NCBI RefSeq assembly: GCF_031880315.1
Contig: NZ_CP134771.1
Location: forward strand, 4,522,501-4,586,500
Direction of reading: 5' to 3'
Source of the DNA: Pseudomonas baltica
GTDB taxonomy: Bacteria; Pseudomonadota; Gammaproteobacteria; Pseudomonadales; Pseudomonadaceae
Length of the DNA stretch: 64,000 nt
The stretch's first letter is position 1. Every line of letters begins with the position of its first letter. Below the pieces are notes generated by a model. That model was not told the DNA's origin. It made no database searches and was given only the letters and a program-made list of their open reading frames with translations. Positions 29,768-39,105 of the stretch are shown here, in pieces. Both the position numbers and the translations under genes were made by a program.

Positions 29768-31825
29768 ATGCACACCCTTCTATCCCCCGGCATTCGCCTG
29801 CTCGGGCGGTTCCAGTTCGCGCGCAAGTTCCAGCTGCTGTTTCTGCTGTTCATGCTGCCTTTGGCAGGTAGTTTGTGGTTGCTGGGGCAGGACTATCGCT
29901 CGCGGCTCGGCGTCATTGCCAGTGAACGAACAGGGGCCGGACAACTGCTGGCGCTCGAATCCCTGGACGATCAACTGATCGCCCAGCGCAATCGTGCGGC
30001 ACGCTGGAAGGCTGTGGACATTCTCCATAACCCCACCGCCCAGGCGCAGCAGGCGATGAACGCACTCAGCGCCGCCACCCCGGCGCTGCAGGCTGCAGTA
30101 ACCGAGTTGGGCCAAGCCCTGAAGAACAGCGGCGCGACTGGCGACGCACTCGGTCGTTTCGAGAAACTCAAAGCCGCTACCGCCGGCCTCGACCTCGACA
30201 GCCTGCGCAGCATCGGTTGGTGGCCAGACGGTTACGAACGCTTTACCAACGCCTCGGCGGCCTTGCAGAGCGTACGCGACCAGGTGGGCATGGACAGCGG
30301 CCTGATTCTCGATCCGTGGATGGAAACGTATCTGCTGATGCAGCTGTCGACGCAACAGATCCCGGACTTGATCGAACGTGTCGGGCGTACTGCCAGTGTT
30401 GGCGAAGCGTCAGTGGTGGCCGGGCAGTTCAGCCTGCAGAGCCGTTTGCAGATGCGCGACCTGCGCAACCGTATCGGCGATTCTCGCGAGGCGATGGTCA
30501 AGGCCGGTACCTCGCTGCAAGGTCGCCTGCCGCCGGGTTTCGCCGCGTGGGCCAACCAGTACGACAAGACGCTGCAGCGCCTCGATGCCGAGCTCAAACG
30601 CCTGGACGATGGCTTGTTCTCTGGCGAATTGAAGCTGGGGGCCGGGGAGTTCGAGCAGAGCATGGACGGCCTGTTGGCTGATCTGTCGGCACTGCGCCGC
30701 CAATCGCTGGTCTCGCTGGACAGTCGCCTGGGCTTCTATCACGACCAGACGGTCAATCAATTCCTGCCCATCGCAGCGAGCTTCGCGGTGATGCTGTTGC
30801 TGGCGTTGTACCTGTTTGCTTGCCTGCAGGCGTCGATTCGCCTCAGCGCGCGGGGCATTACCACCCTGGCCGAATCGTTGCGTGACGGCAATCTGTGCGT
30901 GCAAGTGGCCGTGAGCGGTCGCGATGAACTGGCCGCCATCAGCACCGCCCTCAACGTCGCCGTGGTGCAACTGCGCACCAGCCTGCGCGGGGTCGATCAC
31001 GAGACCTCGCAGCTCAGCGGTGCGGTGCGAACCTTGGGCGATCACTCCAGCGGTACCTTGGTGGACGTCGAGGCGCAGCAGTTGCAGATCAGTCAGATCG
31101 CTACCGCCGCCACACAGCTGGCGGCCACCTCCCAAGGCGTGGCCAGGAGTTGCGAGCAGGCTTCGGGCAGCGCCCAGCATACCCGCCAGATTGCCGAGGA
31201 CAGCAGCCGCGACAGCCAGCGCACCACGGCCAGTATTCAACAACTCAACCTGCGTCTGGGCGAGACCGCCTCGGCGCTGGGCCGGGTGAGTGAGCAAGGC
31301 CAGCAGATCCAGTCGGTGGTCGATACCATCCGCGGCATCGCCGAGCAGACCAACCTGCTGGCGCTCAACGCCGCGATCGAGGCTGCCCGTGCCGGAGAGC
31401 AAGGACGTGGTTTCGCCGTCGTTGCCGACGAGGTGCGCAGTCTGTCGCAGCGTACCCAGGCCTCTACCGCGCAGATCGCCGGCACCGTGGACAGCTTGCG
31501 CAACACCGTCAAGCAGGCTGTGGACTTGATGGAGAGTGCCTGCGGCCAGGCGCAGTCCGATGCCGCGGCAGTGACCGGCCTGGGCGAAAGTCTGGGGGCG
31601 ATCGCCAGCGCTGTGCAGAGCGTGACCGATACCCTGGCGCAGATCGCCACGGCGGTGGAGGAGCAAGCCAATGTCGCCGACGAGGTCAGCAGCAACATCC
31701 AGCAGGTCGATCAGGCCGCTGTTCGCCTGCTTGAAGGCGCGCGTGCGGTGAACAGTGCGGCCGATCAACTGAGCAGCGGTAGTCGTGCGTTGAGCAGCAA
31801 TACGGCGCGTTTCAATCTGGTCTAA
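29768..31825 (+). CDS. methyl-accepting chemotaxis protein
   Basis: The 685-aa transmembrane chemoreceptor has a first membrane helix at about 21-40, a large helical periplasmic domain (about 45-330), a second helix at about 332-355, a HAMP region, and a cytoplasmic four-helix bundle. The conserved hairpin tip (RGIAEQTNLLALNAAIEAAR, from about 521) couples to CheA/CheW. The ligand domain does not show a Cache or PAS pattern; it looks like a helical-bundle type sensor, so the ligand is unknown. ATG 29768 follows GGAG. There is no chemotaxis gene beside it. Confidence 0.92.
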   Translation: MHTLLSPGIRLLGRFQFARKFQLLFLLFMLPLAGSLWLLGQDYRSRLGVIASERTGAGQLLALESLDDQLIAQRNRAARWKAVDILHNPTAQAQQAMNALSAATPALQAAVTELGQALKNSGATGDALGRFEKLKAATAGLDLDSLRSIGWWPDGYERFTNASAALQSVRDQVGMDSGLILDPWMETYLLMQLSTQQIPDLIERVGRTASVGEASVVAGQFSLQSRLQMRDLRNRIGDSREAMVKAGTSLQGRLPPGFAAWANQYDKTLQRLDAELKRLDDGLFSGELKLGAGEFEQSMDGLLADLSALRRQSLVSLDSRLGFYHDQTVNQFLPIAASFAVMLLLALYLFACLQASIRLSARGITTLAESLRDGNLCVQVAVSGRDELAAISTALNVAVVQLRTSLRGVDHETSQLSGAVRTLGDHSSGTLVDVEAQQLQISQIATAATQLAATSQGVARSCEQASGSAQHTRQIAEDSSRDSQRTTASIQQLNLRLGETASALGRVSEQGQQIQSVVDTIRGIAEQTNLLALNAAIEAARAGEQGRGFAVVADEVRSLSQRTQASTAQIAGTVDSLRNTVKQAVDLMESACGQAQSDAAAVTGLGESLGAIASAVQSVTDTLAQIATAVEEQANVADEVSSNIQQVDQAAVRLLEGARAVNSAADQLSSGSRALSSNTARFNLV

Positions 31826-31901
31826 CTGTTAGGAGTCGTGTTGCCTGACCGGGCCTTCGCCCGAACGCGCACCCTTGCGTCCACATGCGTACGACGCCAG
31901 C

Positions 31902-31929
31902 CGTGGGAGCAAAGCGTGCTCGCGAAGGC
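31902..31929. repeat. REP element
   Basis: GTGGGAGCAAAGCGTGCTCGCGAAGG is a REP palindrome with the GGGAGC...GCTCGC arms. It lies between the chemoreceptor and the efflux gene. Confidence 0.6.
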
Positions 31930-32039
31930 GCCCTCAAGCCCACCGCATGGCCTCCATGAAACTTGGCACCCACCGCCACAAAATGGCACATTGTCGCACC
32001 CGCGCAGTGCGTGCCCCTTTTGTGTTCGGATGCCCCGTC

Positions 32040-33257
32040 ATGTCCAGCAGCCCCATCACCCCAGCCTCGGCCACCGCCTCGCTGGCCAGCCAAGCCAGCC
32101 CGCTGGTCATGCGCGTGATCGGCGCTTGCGCCCTCGCGCACTTGATCAACGACCTGATCCAGGCCGTATTGCCGTCGATCTACCCGATGCTCAAGGCCAA
32201 CTACGGCTTGAGCTTCACTCAGGTTGGCCTGATCACCCTGGCGTTTCAGCTCACTGCCTCGCTGTTGCAGCCGTGGGTCGGCTACTACACCGATCGCCAC
32301 CCCAAGCCGTGGCTGTTGCCGCTGGGCAGTATCTGCACCTTGATCGGCATTCTCATGCTGGCGTTCGTCGGCACCTTCCCGGCGATCCTGCTGGCTTCAG
32401 CGCTGGTGGGTATCGGCTCGTCAACTTTTCACCCGGAAACTTCGCGTATCGCGCGGCTGGCCTCGGGCGGCCGATTCGGCCTGGCGCAATCGACCTTCCA
32501 GGTCGGCGGTAACGCCGGCACTGCGTTCGGCCCATTGCTGGCGGCGGCCATCGTCATCCCCTACGGCCAAGGGCATGTCGCCTGGTTCGGGCTGTTCGCC
32601 GTGTTCGCCATCGGCGTGCTCTACGGCCTGAGCCGCTGGTACCGTCACCACCTGAGCCTGTTCAAGCTCAAGGCCGGCGGCAAGGCGACCCACGGTCTGT
32701 CGAAAGAGCGCGTGACCTTCGCCCTGGTGGTGCTGGCGCTGCTGGTGTTCTCCAAGTATTTCTACATGGCCAGCTTCACCAGCTACTTCACCTTCTACCT
32801 GATCGAGAAGTTCGACCTGAGCGTCGCCAGTTCACAGCTGCACTTGTTTCTGTTCCTCGGGGCCGTGGCGGCCGGGACTTTCTTCGGCGGGCCCATCGGC
32901 GACAAGATCGGCCGCAAGGCGGTAATCTGGTTCTCGATCCTGGGCGTTGCGCCGTTCACCCTGGCGCTGCCCTATGTCGACCTGTTCTGGACCGGCATCC
33001 TCAGCATGATCATCGGCTTTATCCTCGCCTCGGCGTTCTCGGCCATCGTCGTGTTCGCCCAGGAGCTGGTGCCCGGCAATGTCGGCATGATCGCCGGGGT
33101 GTTCTTCGGTCTGATGTTCGGCTTTGGCGGTATCGGTGCCGCGCTGCTCGGGCACTTTGCGGATATTCACGGCATCGAGTACGTGTACAAGCTGTGCTCG
33201 TTCCTGCCACTGTTCGGGATCTTGACCATCCTGTTGCCGTCGACCAAAGGAGTGTGA
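32040..33257 (+). CDS. fsr: MFS efflux transporter, fosmidomycin resistance (Fsr) type
   Basis: The 405-aa, 12-helix major facilitator matches Fsr in style: HLINDLIQAVLPSIYPMLK, GIGSSTFHPETSRIARLAS and GPIGDKIGRKAVIWFS (the loop 8-9 DxxGRK repeat). The family expels fosmidomycin and perhaps related compounds; the natural substrate is unknown. ATG 32040 (MSSSPIT) is chosen; earlier in-frame ATGs lie in REP-like spacer. The next gene follows after 4 bases, suggesting co-transcription. Confidence 0.88.
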   Translation: MSSSPITPASATASLASQASPLVMRVIGACALAHLINDLIQAVLPSIYPMLKANYGLSFTQVGLITLAFQLTASLLQPWVGYYTDRHPKPWLLPLGSICTLIGILMLAFVGTFPAILLASALVGIGSSTFHPETSRIARLASGGRFGLAQSTFQVGGNAGTAFGPLLAAAIVIPYGQGHVAWFGLFAVFAIGVLYGLSRWYRHHLSLFKLKAGGKATHGLSKERVTFALVVLALLVFSKYFYMASFTSYFTFYLIEKFDLSVASSQLHLFLFLGAVAAGTFFGGPIGDKIGRKAVIWFSILGVAPFTLALPYVDLFWTGILSMIIGFILASAFSAIVVFAQELVPGNVGMIAGVFFGLMFGFGGIGAALLGHFADIHGIEYVYKLCSFLPLFGILTILLPSTKGV

Positions 33258-33261
33258 TCGG

Positions 33262-33606
33262 TTGCGACAAGCCAAGGATGTGCTGAGCATACTGGCCGCG
33301 GCTATGCTGCTGACCACCCAGCAGGCCGATGCCGGCTCGATGCGCTGCGGCACGGCGCTGGTCAGCGAGGACACGCCCATGGCCGAGGTCCTGGAAAAGT
33401 GCGGCCCACCTGCGCGCCAGGACAGCGAGGGGCCCGTCGCCAGACCAAAAACCAATAACGGCTATTGGAACTCGGCGAAGATCAGCATCTGGGTCTACGG
33501 CCCGGATGGCGGCGCGTACCAGTACCTGCGCTTCGTCGATGAGCGCTTGGTGAGCATCGAGATGAGCCGCAAGGCGCCGGGGCAAAATCTGTTTACGCGG
33601 GAGTGA
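33262..33606 (+). CDS. secreted DUF2845 protein
   Basis: The 114-aa precursor has a signal peptide (about residues 1-24, ending QQADA) and a mature domain of the DUF2845 type: SMRCGTALVSEDTPMAEVLEKCGPP with a paired cysteine, then a short beta-rich part ending VSIEM. The domain has no known activity; it may be a small periplasmic protein of the SmpA/BamE-like fold, which is inference. Start is TTG 33262, 4 bases after the fsr stop, so translational coupling is likely. Confidence 0.75.
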   Translation: MRQAKDVLSILAAAMLLTTQQADAGSMRCGTALVSEDTPMAEVLEKCGPPARQDSEGPVARPKTNNGYWNSAKISIWVYGPDGGAYQYLRFVDERLVSIEMSRKAPGQNLFTRE

Positions 33607-33673
33607 GGTGACGCGCTCGTGCGGCGCCGGTTGCTTTACAGTGACGTTCGCCACGCTATCGCCCAGCTGTGTG

Positions 33674-33793
33674 TTGCACTACGCGTTCGAGTTCACCCAT
33701 CCCTTCGAGGATGGCATTGGTCGCATGGGGCGTCTGTGGCAAACGCTGATCCTTGGCCAATGGCGGGTCATCCAGCCAAAGCGTGGAGGCTGA
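33674..33793 (+). pseudogene. fragment of a Fic-domain protein
   Basis: The frame reads LHYAFEFTHPFEDGIGRMGR then LWQTLILGQWRVIQPK, the C-terminal core of a Fic AMP-transferase. The catalytic motif is HPFxDGNGRxxR; here the Asn is Ile and the reading frame continues upstream only as unrelated sequence from GTG 33608. At least 80 percent of a normal Fic protein is missing. It is squeezed between the DUF2845 gene and the NUDIX gene. Confidence 0.75.
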
Positions 33794-33794
33794 T

Positions 33795-34217
33795 CTAGCG
33801 GTCCTGCAAATACTCCCGCAACCGCTCCTGCAAGTGCACCACAGCCCCCTCCATTGCCAGGAACGTGCCCACCGGCATCACCTCCCAGCGCTGCCCCTCA
33901 TCACCAAATACGATCTGCTCGAACGTGCCAGCGGGCACCTGTGCCACCAGAAACCAGGTATCCAGCCCGTTCATTCCCTGACCCGGATAGACCCGCGTGC
34001 TGACCACCCACGCGGGATCCAGTGTCAGGGTGAACTCCTCCATGGTTTCGCGGGTTGCGGTCTGCAGCGGGGTTTCATCCCCCTCGCGGCCGCCGCCCGG
34101 CAGGTCCCACATGCCGGGCCAGGGGATGCTCGGTTTGTCGTCACGCAGATAGGTCAGCAACTGGCCGTCGCAGAGCAGGGCGATCTTGGCACCGGAGAAG
34201 TTCGCTTGAATCGGCAT
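33795..34217 (-). CDS. NUDIX hydrolase
   Basis: This is a 140-aa pyrophosphohydrolase with the Nudix box at residues 42-64: GGxxxxxE, then REТ-x-EE as RETMEEF. The final Gly of the consensus is a Thr. Substrate (a nucleoside diphosphate linked to another moiety) is unknown. ATG 34217 follows GGGAG by 8 bases; longer upstream frames read into spacer. It is convergent with the Fic remnant. Confidence 0.88.
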   Translation of the reverse strand: MPIQANFSGAKIALLCDGQLLTYLRDDKPSIPWPGMWDLPGGGREGDETPLQTATRETMEEFTLTLDPAWVVSTRVYPGQGMNGLDTWFLVAQVPAGTFEQIVFGDEGQRWEVMPVGTFLAMEGAVVHLQERLREYLQDR

Positions 34218-34308
34218 CGCGGTGGCTCCCTGAAAGTTGAGGTTCAGGGTAGCAAACCGATGTTCTCGGCGGCGGTTGGCAGGCCGTGGGCCTGCCACTG
34301 ACGCCCCC

Positions 34309-36771
34309 CTACCAGCGGTAACGCACGCTCCCCAGCACCGTACGGGTTTCGCCCGGGTAGCAGCTGTTGATGTCGTCACAGGTCCCGACATAGTGCTTGT
34401 TGGCGAGGTTTTCGACGTTGAGCGCGACCGTCACCTTTTTGGTCAGCGGGTAGCTGGCGCCGGCATCGAACAGGGTGTAGCTGTCAACCTTGTAGACATG
34501 GGTATTGTCGCCGTACAGCTCGCCCACATAGCGCACGCCGCCGCCCAGGCTGAGGCCGTTGAGCGGGCCTTCCTTGAAGGTGTAGTTGAGCCAGCCCGAA
34601 GCCATGTGGCGCGGCACGTTGGCTGGCGAGTTGCCCTTGTCGCCGTTGTTGCTGCGGGTGATTTCGGCGTCGGTGTAGGTGTACGAGCCCAGCAGGTCCC
34701 AGTGCTCGCCGAGGCGCGCTTTGGCTTCGGCCTCGATACCCCGCGAGCGAACTTCGCCGGTGGCCTGGTTGAACCCGGTGATCACGCCGTTGACCAGCTC
34801 CTGAGTCAGCACGTTGGTCTTGGTGATGTCGAAGGCGGCCAGGGTCAACAAGACCGCGTCGTTAGGTTGGTACTTGAGCCCGGTTTCCCACTGATGCGCT
34901 TGGCTGGCCTCGAAGGTCGAGCCGTTGCTGGCGGTGCCGCTGTTGGGGATGAACGATTCGGCGTAGCTGACGTACGGCGCCAGGCCGAAGTCAGTCACGT
35001 AGGTCAGCCCCAGGCGGCCGGTGAACGCGTGGTCCTTGCCGGTGGTGTCAGTGCTGCTCAGGTGGTTGTCGGTCATCGAGCGCACGTCGTCGTAACGCCC
35101 GCCGGCGGTGACGATCCAGTGGTCGCCGACTTTGATCTGGTCTTGCAGGTAGTAGCCGACCTGATCCTGGGTCTGATGGTAATCAGCGGCCAGCGCGGTG
35201 GGGCGGGCGACGTTCAGACCGTAGACAGGCTTGTCAGGGTTGAGCAAAAACGGCAGGGTCGCACTCAGGGTCAAGGCGCCCTGATAGCGTTTGACGTTTG
35301 AGTCGAAGTGCGCGTAATCGATGCCCGTGACCAGGGTATGGCCGATGCCCGCCGTGTCGAAGTCGAACTGCACCTGGTTGTCGACGGTAAAGGTATCGAG
35401 GTGTTCGTCGAAGCGCCGTGGCGTTCGCAGCCAGTAGCCGGCCTGCTGGCTGCTTGCCAGAGCCGGGGCGATACTGCCCAGGGTGCCGAGCGGCAAGAGG
35501 TTGTTGAGGATGAAATCGACCTGACCGTAACGCAGGTTCTGACGCAACTCGACGTTGTCGTTGAGCCGGTGACGGAATTGATAGCCCAGGCTGAACTGCT
35601 GTTGGTCAGAATGGTTGAAAGAGTGATCGCCCAACAGGGTCGAGCTGGTGTGGCCGTAGTTCGGCGTATCCACAGCGACGGTACCGCCACTGGTGTCACG
35701 CAGGAAATCGCTCAGGAAGGTCAGGCTGGTGTCGTCGTCCGGTGCCCAGGTCAGCGACGGTGCTATGTACAGGCGATCGTCTTTGATTTCATGGCCGTCG
35801 TCGTATTCGAACTGCGTGTTGCTCTTGCGGGCCACGCCCACGACGCGATACGCCAGGGTGCCGGCGTCGTCGATGCGGTCGCCCAGGTCAAAGCGGGTCT
35901 GGGTGCGGTCGTGGCTGCCGAAGCCTATTTCCACTTCGTGCACACCGTCGGGGGTGGGCATTTTGCTCACGCGGTTGATGATGCCGCCGGCATCGCCCTG
36001 GCCGAACAGGCTCGATGAGGGGCCACGTACCACTTCGATGCGCTCCAGGTCGTACGGCTCGCTACGGAACAGGGTGTAGCTGTTGCTGAGCTGGCGCAGG
36101 CCGTCGCGGTAATCGCTACTGGTTTGCGCATTGAAACCGCGGATGTACAGCCAGTCGTAACCCTTGGGGTCGACGCCGTAGGTTTCGGTTTTCACGCCGG
36201 GTACGTAACGCAGCGCCTGGCTCACGCTCTGGACGTTCTGGGTGTCCATCTGCTGGCGGGTGATGACCGAGAGCGACTGCGGGATTTCGATCAGTGGGGT
36301 GTCGGTCTTGCTGCCAGCGGAGCTGCGATGGGCGACGAAACCTACGTCATTGTCGGCATTGGCGGCGCCAGTGTTGGCGCGCCCCTCGATGTTGGTTTCG
36401 TCGAGGTCGATGGCGCCGGCATTGCGCGGGCGCGGCTGCAGTTCGTAGTGCCCATCACCCTTGGCCACGGCCCAGATCCCCGAGCCTTCGAGCAGGATCG
36501 CCAGGCCTTGCTGCGGCGTGTAGTTACCCTGCAGGGCCGGGCTGTTCTTGCCGCTGGTCAGTGCGCCGTTGCCGGCCAGGTAGATGCCCGCCTGGGCGGC
36601 GAACTGGTTCAACCGAGTGCTCAGGGGGCCGGCCGGGATGTTATAGCTGGCAGCGCCCTGGGCTGCGTTAGCCAAAGGGCTGAGGACCGCGCAACTGGCA
36701 CCCGTGAGGCCCAGGGCGATGGCCAGCGCGACAGGGCGCACAGAGAACAGCGAAAGGGGAACCGGCGGCAT
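34309..36771 (-). CDS. TonB-dependent siderophore receptor with signalling domain
   Basis: The outer-membrane ferric-siderophore transducer is 820 aa from ATG 36771, which follows AGGAAAG. Parts in order: signal peptide (about 1-35), an N-terminal STN/FecA-type signalling domain (about 40-105; YNIPAGPLSTRLNQFAAQAG), a TonB-box region, plug domain (about 145-255; IPQSLSVITRQQMD, YIRGFNAQTS) and a 22-strand barrel ending in YRW. The signalling domain, with a FecR and a FecI gene directly upstream, shows a cell-surface signalling system. The siderophore is not known; homology style is that of the FoxA/FhuA-like hydroxamate group. Confidence 0.92.
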   Translation of the reverse strand: MPPVPLSLFSVRPVALAIALGLTGASCAVLSPLANAAQGAASYNIPAGPLSTRLNQFAAQAGIYLAGNGALTSGKNSPALQGNYTPQQGLAILLEGSGIWAVAKGDGHYELQPRPRNAGAIDLDETNIEGRANTGAANADNDVGFVAHRSSAGSKTDTPLIEIPQSLSVITRQQMDTQNVQSVSQALRYVPGVKTETYGVDPKGYDWLYIRGFNAQTSSDYRDGLRQLSNSYTLFRSEPYDLERIEVVRGPSSSLFGQGDAGGIINRVSKMPTPDGVHEVEIGFGSHDRTQTRFDLGDRIDDAGTLAYRVVGVARKSNTQFEYDDGHEIKDDRLYIAPSLTWAPDDDTSLTFLSDFLRDTSGGTVAVDTPNYGHTSSTLLGDHSFNHSDQQQFSLGYQFRHRLNDNVELRQNLRYGQVDFILNNLLPLGTLGSIAPALASSQQAGYWLRTPRRFDEHLDTFTVDNQVQFDFDTAGIGHTLVTGIDYAHFDSNVKRYQGALTLSATLPFLLNPDKPVYGLNVARPTALAADYHQTQDQVGYYLQDQIKVGDHWIVTAGGRYDDVRSMTDNHLSSTDTTGKDHAFTGRLGLTYVTDFGLAPYVSYAESFIPNSGTASNGSTFEASQAHQWETGLKYQPNDAVLLTLAAFDITKTNVLTQELVNGVITGFNQATGEVRSRGIEAEAKARLGEHWDLLGSYTYTDAEITRSNNGDKGNSPANVPRHMASGWLNYTFKEGPLNGLSLGGGVRYVGELYGDNTHVYKVDSYTLFDAGASYPLTKKVTVALNVENLANKHYVGTCDDINSCYPGETRTVLGSVRYRW

Positions 36772-36869
36772 TTTTGCTTTCCTGCAGAAGAGTGGAGGCG
36801 GCTGTTTAGCCGCAGTCACTTATCAATTCGAACGAGCGCGCCAAAGCGGAAATTTTTTTTGAAAAAATT

Positions 36870-37850
36870 TCAGACCGGCTGGCGCGGCTCCAGGCTCACC
36901 CACCACGGCAAGGTGCGCTGAATGCGGATCGGCAAGGCGCTGGCGAGCATTTCCAGGGCAAGATCCGGTTTGTCCAGCGGGTAGGCACCGACGACCTTGA
37001 TGTCGGCAATTTGCGGTGCGACGCCCAGGTAGCCGTGGCGATAGCGGCGCAGCTCGGCGACGAAATCCCCGAGCCGCAGGTTGTCCGCCAACAGCACGCC
37101 GCGAGACCAGCTCTCGCGTCCGGGGCTGGCCGCCGTCAGCGCGCCCCACGCTCGATGATCGAAGTGGATCTGTTGACCGGACTGGAAGACCCGGGGCGCA
37201 GCGAAGTCGGTGCTGGCCTGGACCGCGCCTTCGAACACGCTGAGCTCGGTCTGGCCCTCGGCCGCACACACGCTGAAGCGCGTGCCCAGCGCACGCAGCC
37301 GGCCCTCGCCAGTGCTGACGATAAAGGGTCGGGTGTCGGTGGCGGTCTGGATGAGGATTTCGCCCTGCAGCAGCCGCAACAGGCGCAGGTCGGCGCGGTA
37401 ATCGACGTTCAGCGCCGTGGCACTGTTGAGCCATACCTGGCTGCCGTCGGCCAGCGCCAGCGCGCGTACCTCGCCGACGTGGGTGCGTTGCCCGGCGCGC
37501 CACACCGCGAGCGTCTCCTGCAGCGGCGTGCGCCATACCGTGGCGCCCAGCAGCAATAGCGCCGAGCCCATGCCCAACGTCCCCAAGGCTTTGCGCCGGC
37601 CGAGATTGCCCCGAGCCAGCAGCAGGGCTTGCGCGCTGCTGTCGGCCTCGCCCTGCAACGGCTGCATCCGTTGGCTGATGCGTTCGACCGCAGCCCAGGC
37701 CTGACGGTGCGCGGCATCGGCCGTGTACCACTGTTGCCAGGCATGCTGGGTGCTGCCATCGGCCTCGATCGCCCCCAGGCGCGCATACCAGTGGGCGGCC
37801 TGTTGCAGCACTTGATGGCTGGGCGTGCCGTCAGACGAGCGACTGGTCAA
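36870..37850 (-). CDS. fecR: FecR-family anti-sigma factor / sigma regulator
   Basis: The 326-aa inner-membrane regulator relays the receptor signal to the sigma factor. It has an N-terminal cytoplasmic DUF4880-like helical part (about 10-75; HWYARLGAIEADGSTQHAWQ), one membrane helix (about 88-106) and the periplasmic FecR domain (about 120-240) with a C-terminal SLIP/STN-binding region. It overlaps the sigma gene by 20 bases and lies 98 bases before the receptor. Confidence 0.93.
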   Translation of the reverse strand: MTSRSSDGTPSHQVLQQAAHWYARLGAIEADGSTQHAWQQWYTADAAHRQAWAAVERISQRMQPLQGEADSSAQALLLARGNLGRRKALGTLGMGSALLLLGATVWRTPLQETLAVWRAGQRTHVGEVRALALADGSQVWLNSATALNVDYRADLRLLRLLQGEILIQTATDTRPFIVSTGEGRLRALGTRFSVCAAEGQTELSVFEGAVQASTDFAAPRVFQSGQQIHFDHRAWGALTAASPGRESWSRGVLLADNLRLGDFVAELRRYRHGYLGVAPQIADIKVVGAYPLDKPDLALEMLASALPIRIQRTLPWWVSLEPRQPV

Positions 37851-38361
37851 GTTCTGCCTCCAGCAGCAAGCATTGGAACATTGCCTTGGCCATGTACGAG
37901 GTCACCGAGCGCTCGGTCACGCCCAGCACCTGCGCCGCCTCCCGGTAGTTCATGCCCTGTACCTGAACCAGCACGAAACAGCGCGCTACCTTTTCCGGCA
38001 GGCGCGCGAGCATCGCGTACACCTGCTGCAGGGTTTCGAGAATGATCGCCTGATGTTCTTCCGATGGCGCCCAGGCTTCGGGCCGGCTCGCCAGCACCTC
38101 CTGCCAGGCCCGCTCCAGCTCCCTGCGCCGCCAGAAGTCGATGCACACATGGCGAGACATGGCGTGCAGATAGGCACGGGCGTGATGATCGCTGTCAAAC
38201 CGCCGGGGCTTGACCAGCAGTCGCACGAATACGTCCTGGGCCAGGTCGGCAGCATCATGTGTATTACCCAGGCGCCGCTTGAGCCATGCATGCACCCAGC
38301 CGTGATGGGCGCTGTAGTACTGCTGAAGCTGTTGGGAATCCACAGGATTGGAAGATGACAT
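37831..38361 (-). CDS. fecI: ECF sigma factor, FecI type (iron-starvation)
   Basis: The 176-aa sigma-70 family member has region 2 (about 15-50; DAADLAQDVFVRLL) and region 4 (about 118-165; NYREAAQVLGVTERSVTSY). It directs RNA polymerase to the receptor promoter when the ferric siderophore is sensed. ATG 38361 has no strong ribosome site. A Fur-like box lies just upstream, so the regulator pair is probably iron-repressed. Confidence 0.93.
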   Translation of the reverse strand: MSSSNPVDSQQLQQYYSAHHGWVHAWLKRRLGNTHDAADLAQDVFVRLLVKPRRFDSDHHARAYLHAMSRHVCIDFWRRRELERAWQEVLASRPEAWAPSEEHQAIILETLQQVYAMLARLPEKVARCFVLVQVQGMNYREAAQVLGVTERSVTSYMAKAMFQCLLLEAELDQSLV

Positions 38362-38379
38362 CGCGCCCAGCCGGATAAA

Positions 38380-38400
38380 TGCATTTGAGAATTAATCGCA
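38380..38400 (-). promoter_or_regulatory. candidate Fur box for fecI
   Basis: GCATTTGAGAATTAATCGCAT sits 19 bases upstream of the fecI start. It resembles three of the NAT(A/T)AT-type Fur hexamers. The region 38401-38730 beyond it has no convincing gene. Confidence 0.35.
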
Positions 38401-38730
38401 TGTTATCCGTTTGCTTGCTGGGGCGCTAGGTGGTGGTCAAGCGACACTTGGCCAGGCGGTATATTGCCAGCCCACTGCAAAGGCAGAGCTGAGGAGGTCG
38501 CAGCACTCGTTGCAGTGGGGCGCGCCGAGATTTCATCGCCTGCCCGCCTGTATTTGGAGAGTGGCTTGATGAGCGAGGCGTCACCGATGACTCCATCGCT
38601 CAGCGTGAGCAGCCTACGGACGTTTGATCGAGTGCCGTATGGGGGCGCCCCCAGGTCTTTCCCTTAGGGCAGCGGTAGGTTCGACTACTCCCGCATAATT
38701 CGTTTACCGGCTTTAGGGCCAAGCGCCCGA

Positions 38731-39105
38731 CTATTCGGGCTTGTTGTTTTTCGCCGAGCTTAGACCGAGCTTGCGGGTCAGCCATGCCAGACCCGTCACC
38801 CGTCTCCCGGTCGATCTTGGTGGGTAGTCCGCAGGGTGCGCCCGGCACCAGATGATCAAGTCCACGATCTGTCCGATGGTGTTGATGGGCTGCCAGTCTT
38901 TCTGGGTAGAGTTCAATTCGAACGTCTTGTCGATCTCCAGCATAAAAACAGTCAAATCATCATCGATGATCTTGAAGTCACTCACAAAGTTGGACCGCTC
39001 ACTGACCTCGTCCCGAGGTATGAAACCTATAGTGCTGACGAATACGTCAATCACCGCATTACAGAGGTCATCGCGTTTGGACTTGCTTTGCATTTTCTGC
39101 CTCAT
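38731..39105 (-). CDS. DUF1493-like small acidic protein (acyl-carrier-like)
   Basis: The 124-aa protein has the DUF1493 look: SDFKIIDDDLTVFMLEIDKTFEL and NTIGQIVDLIIWCRAHPADY, the tail of a four-helix acyl-carrier-like domain. A Ser for pantetheine attachment is not obvious. The upstream gene overlaps it by 38 bases (26 if translation starts at the second Met, 39093, which has a better ribosome site, GAGG). The pair is typical of the small accessory sets seen in Salmonella and pseudomonads; role unknown. Confidence 0.6.
   Translation of the reverse strand: MRQKMQSKSKRDDLCNAVIDVFVSTIGFIPRDEVSERSNFVSDFKIIDDDLTVFMLEIDKTFELNSTQKDWQPINTIGQIVDLIIWCRAHPADYPPRSTGRRVTGLAWLTRKLGLSSAKNNKPE

Noticed and set aside
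38464..38667. 67-codon open frame upstream of the fecI region
   Set aside because: No ribosome site, Ser/Pro-rich composition and no sign of conservation; 38401-38730 is best left as non-coding.
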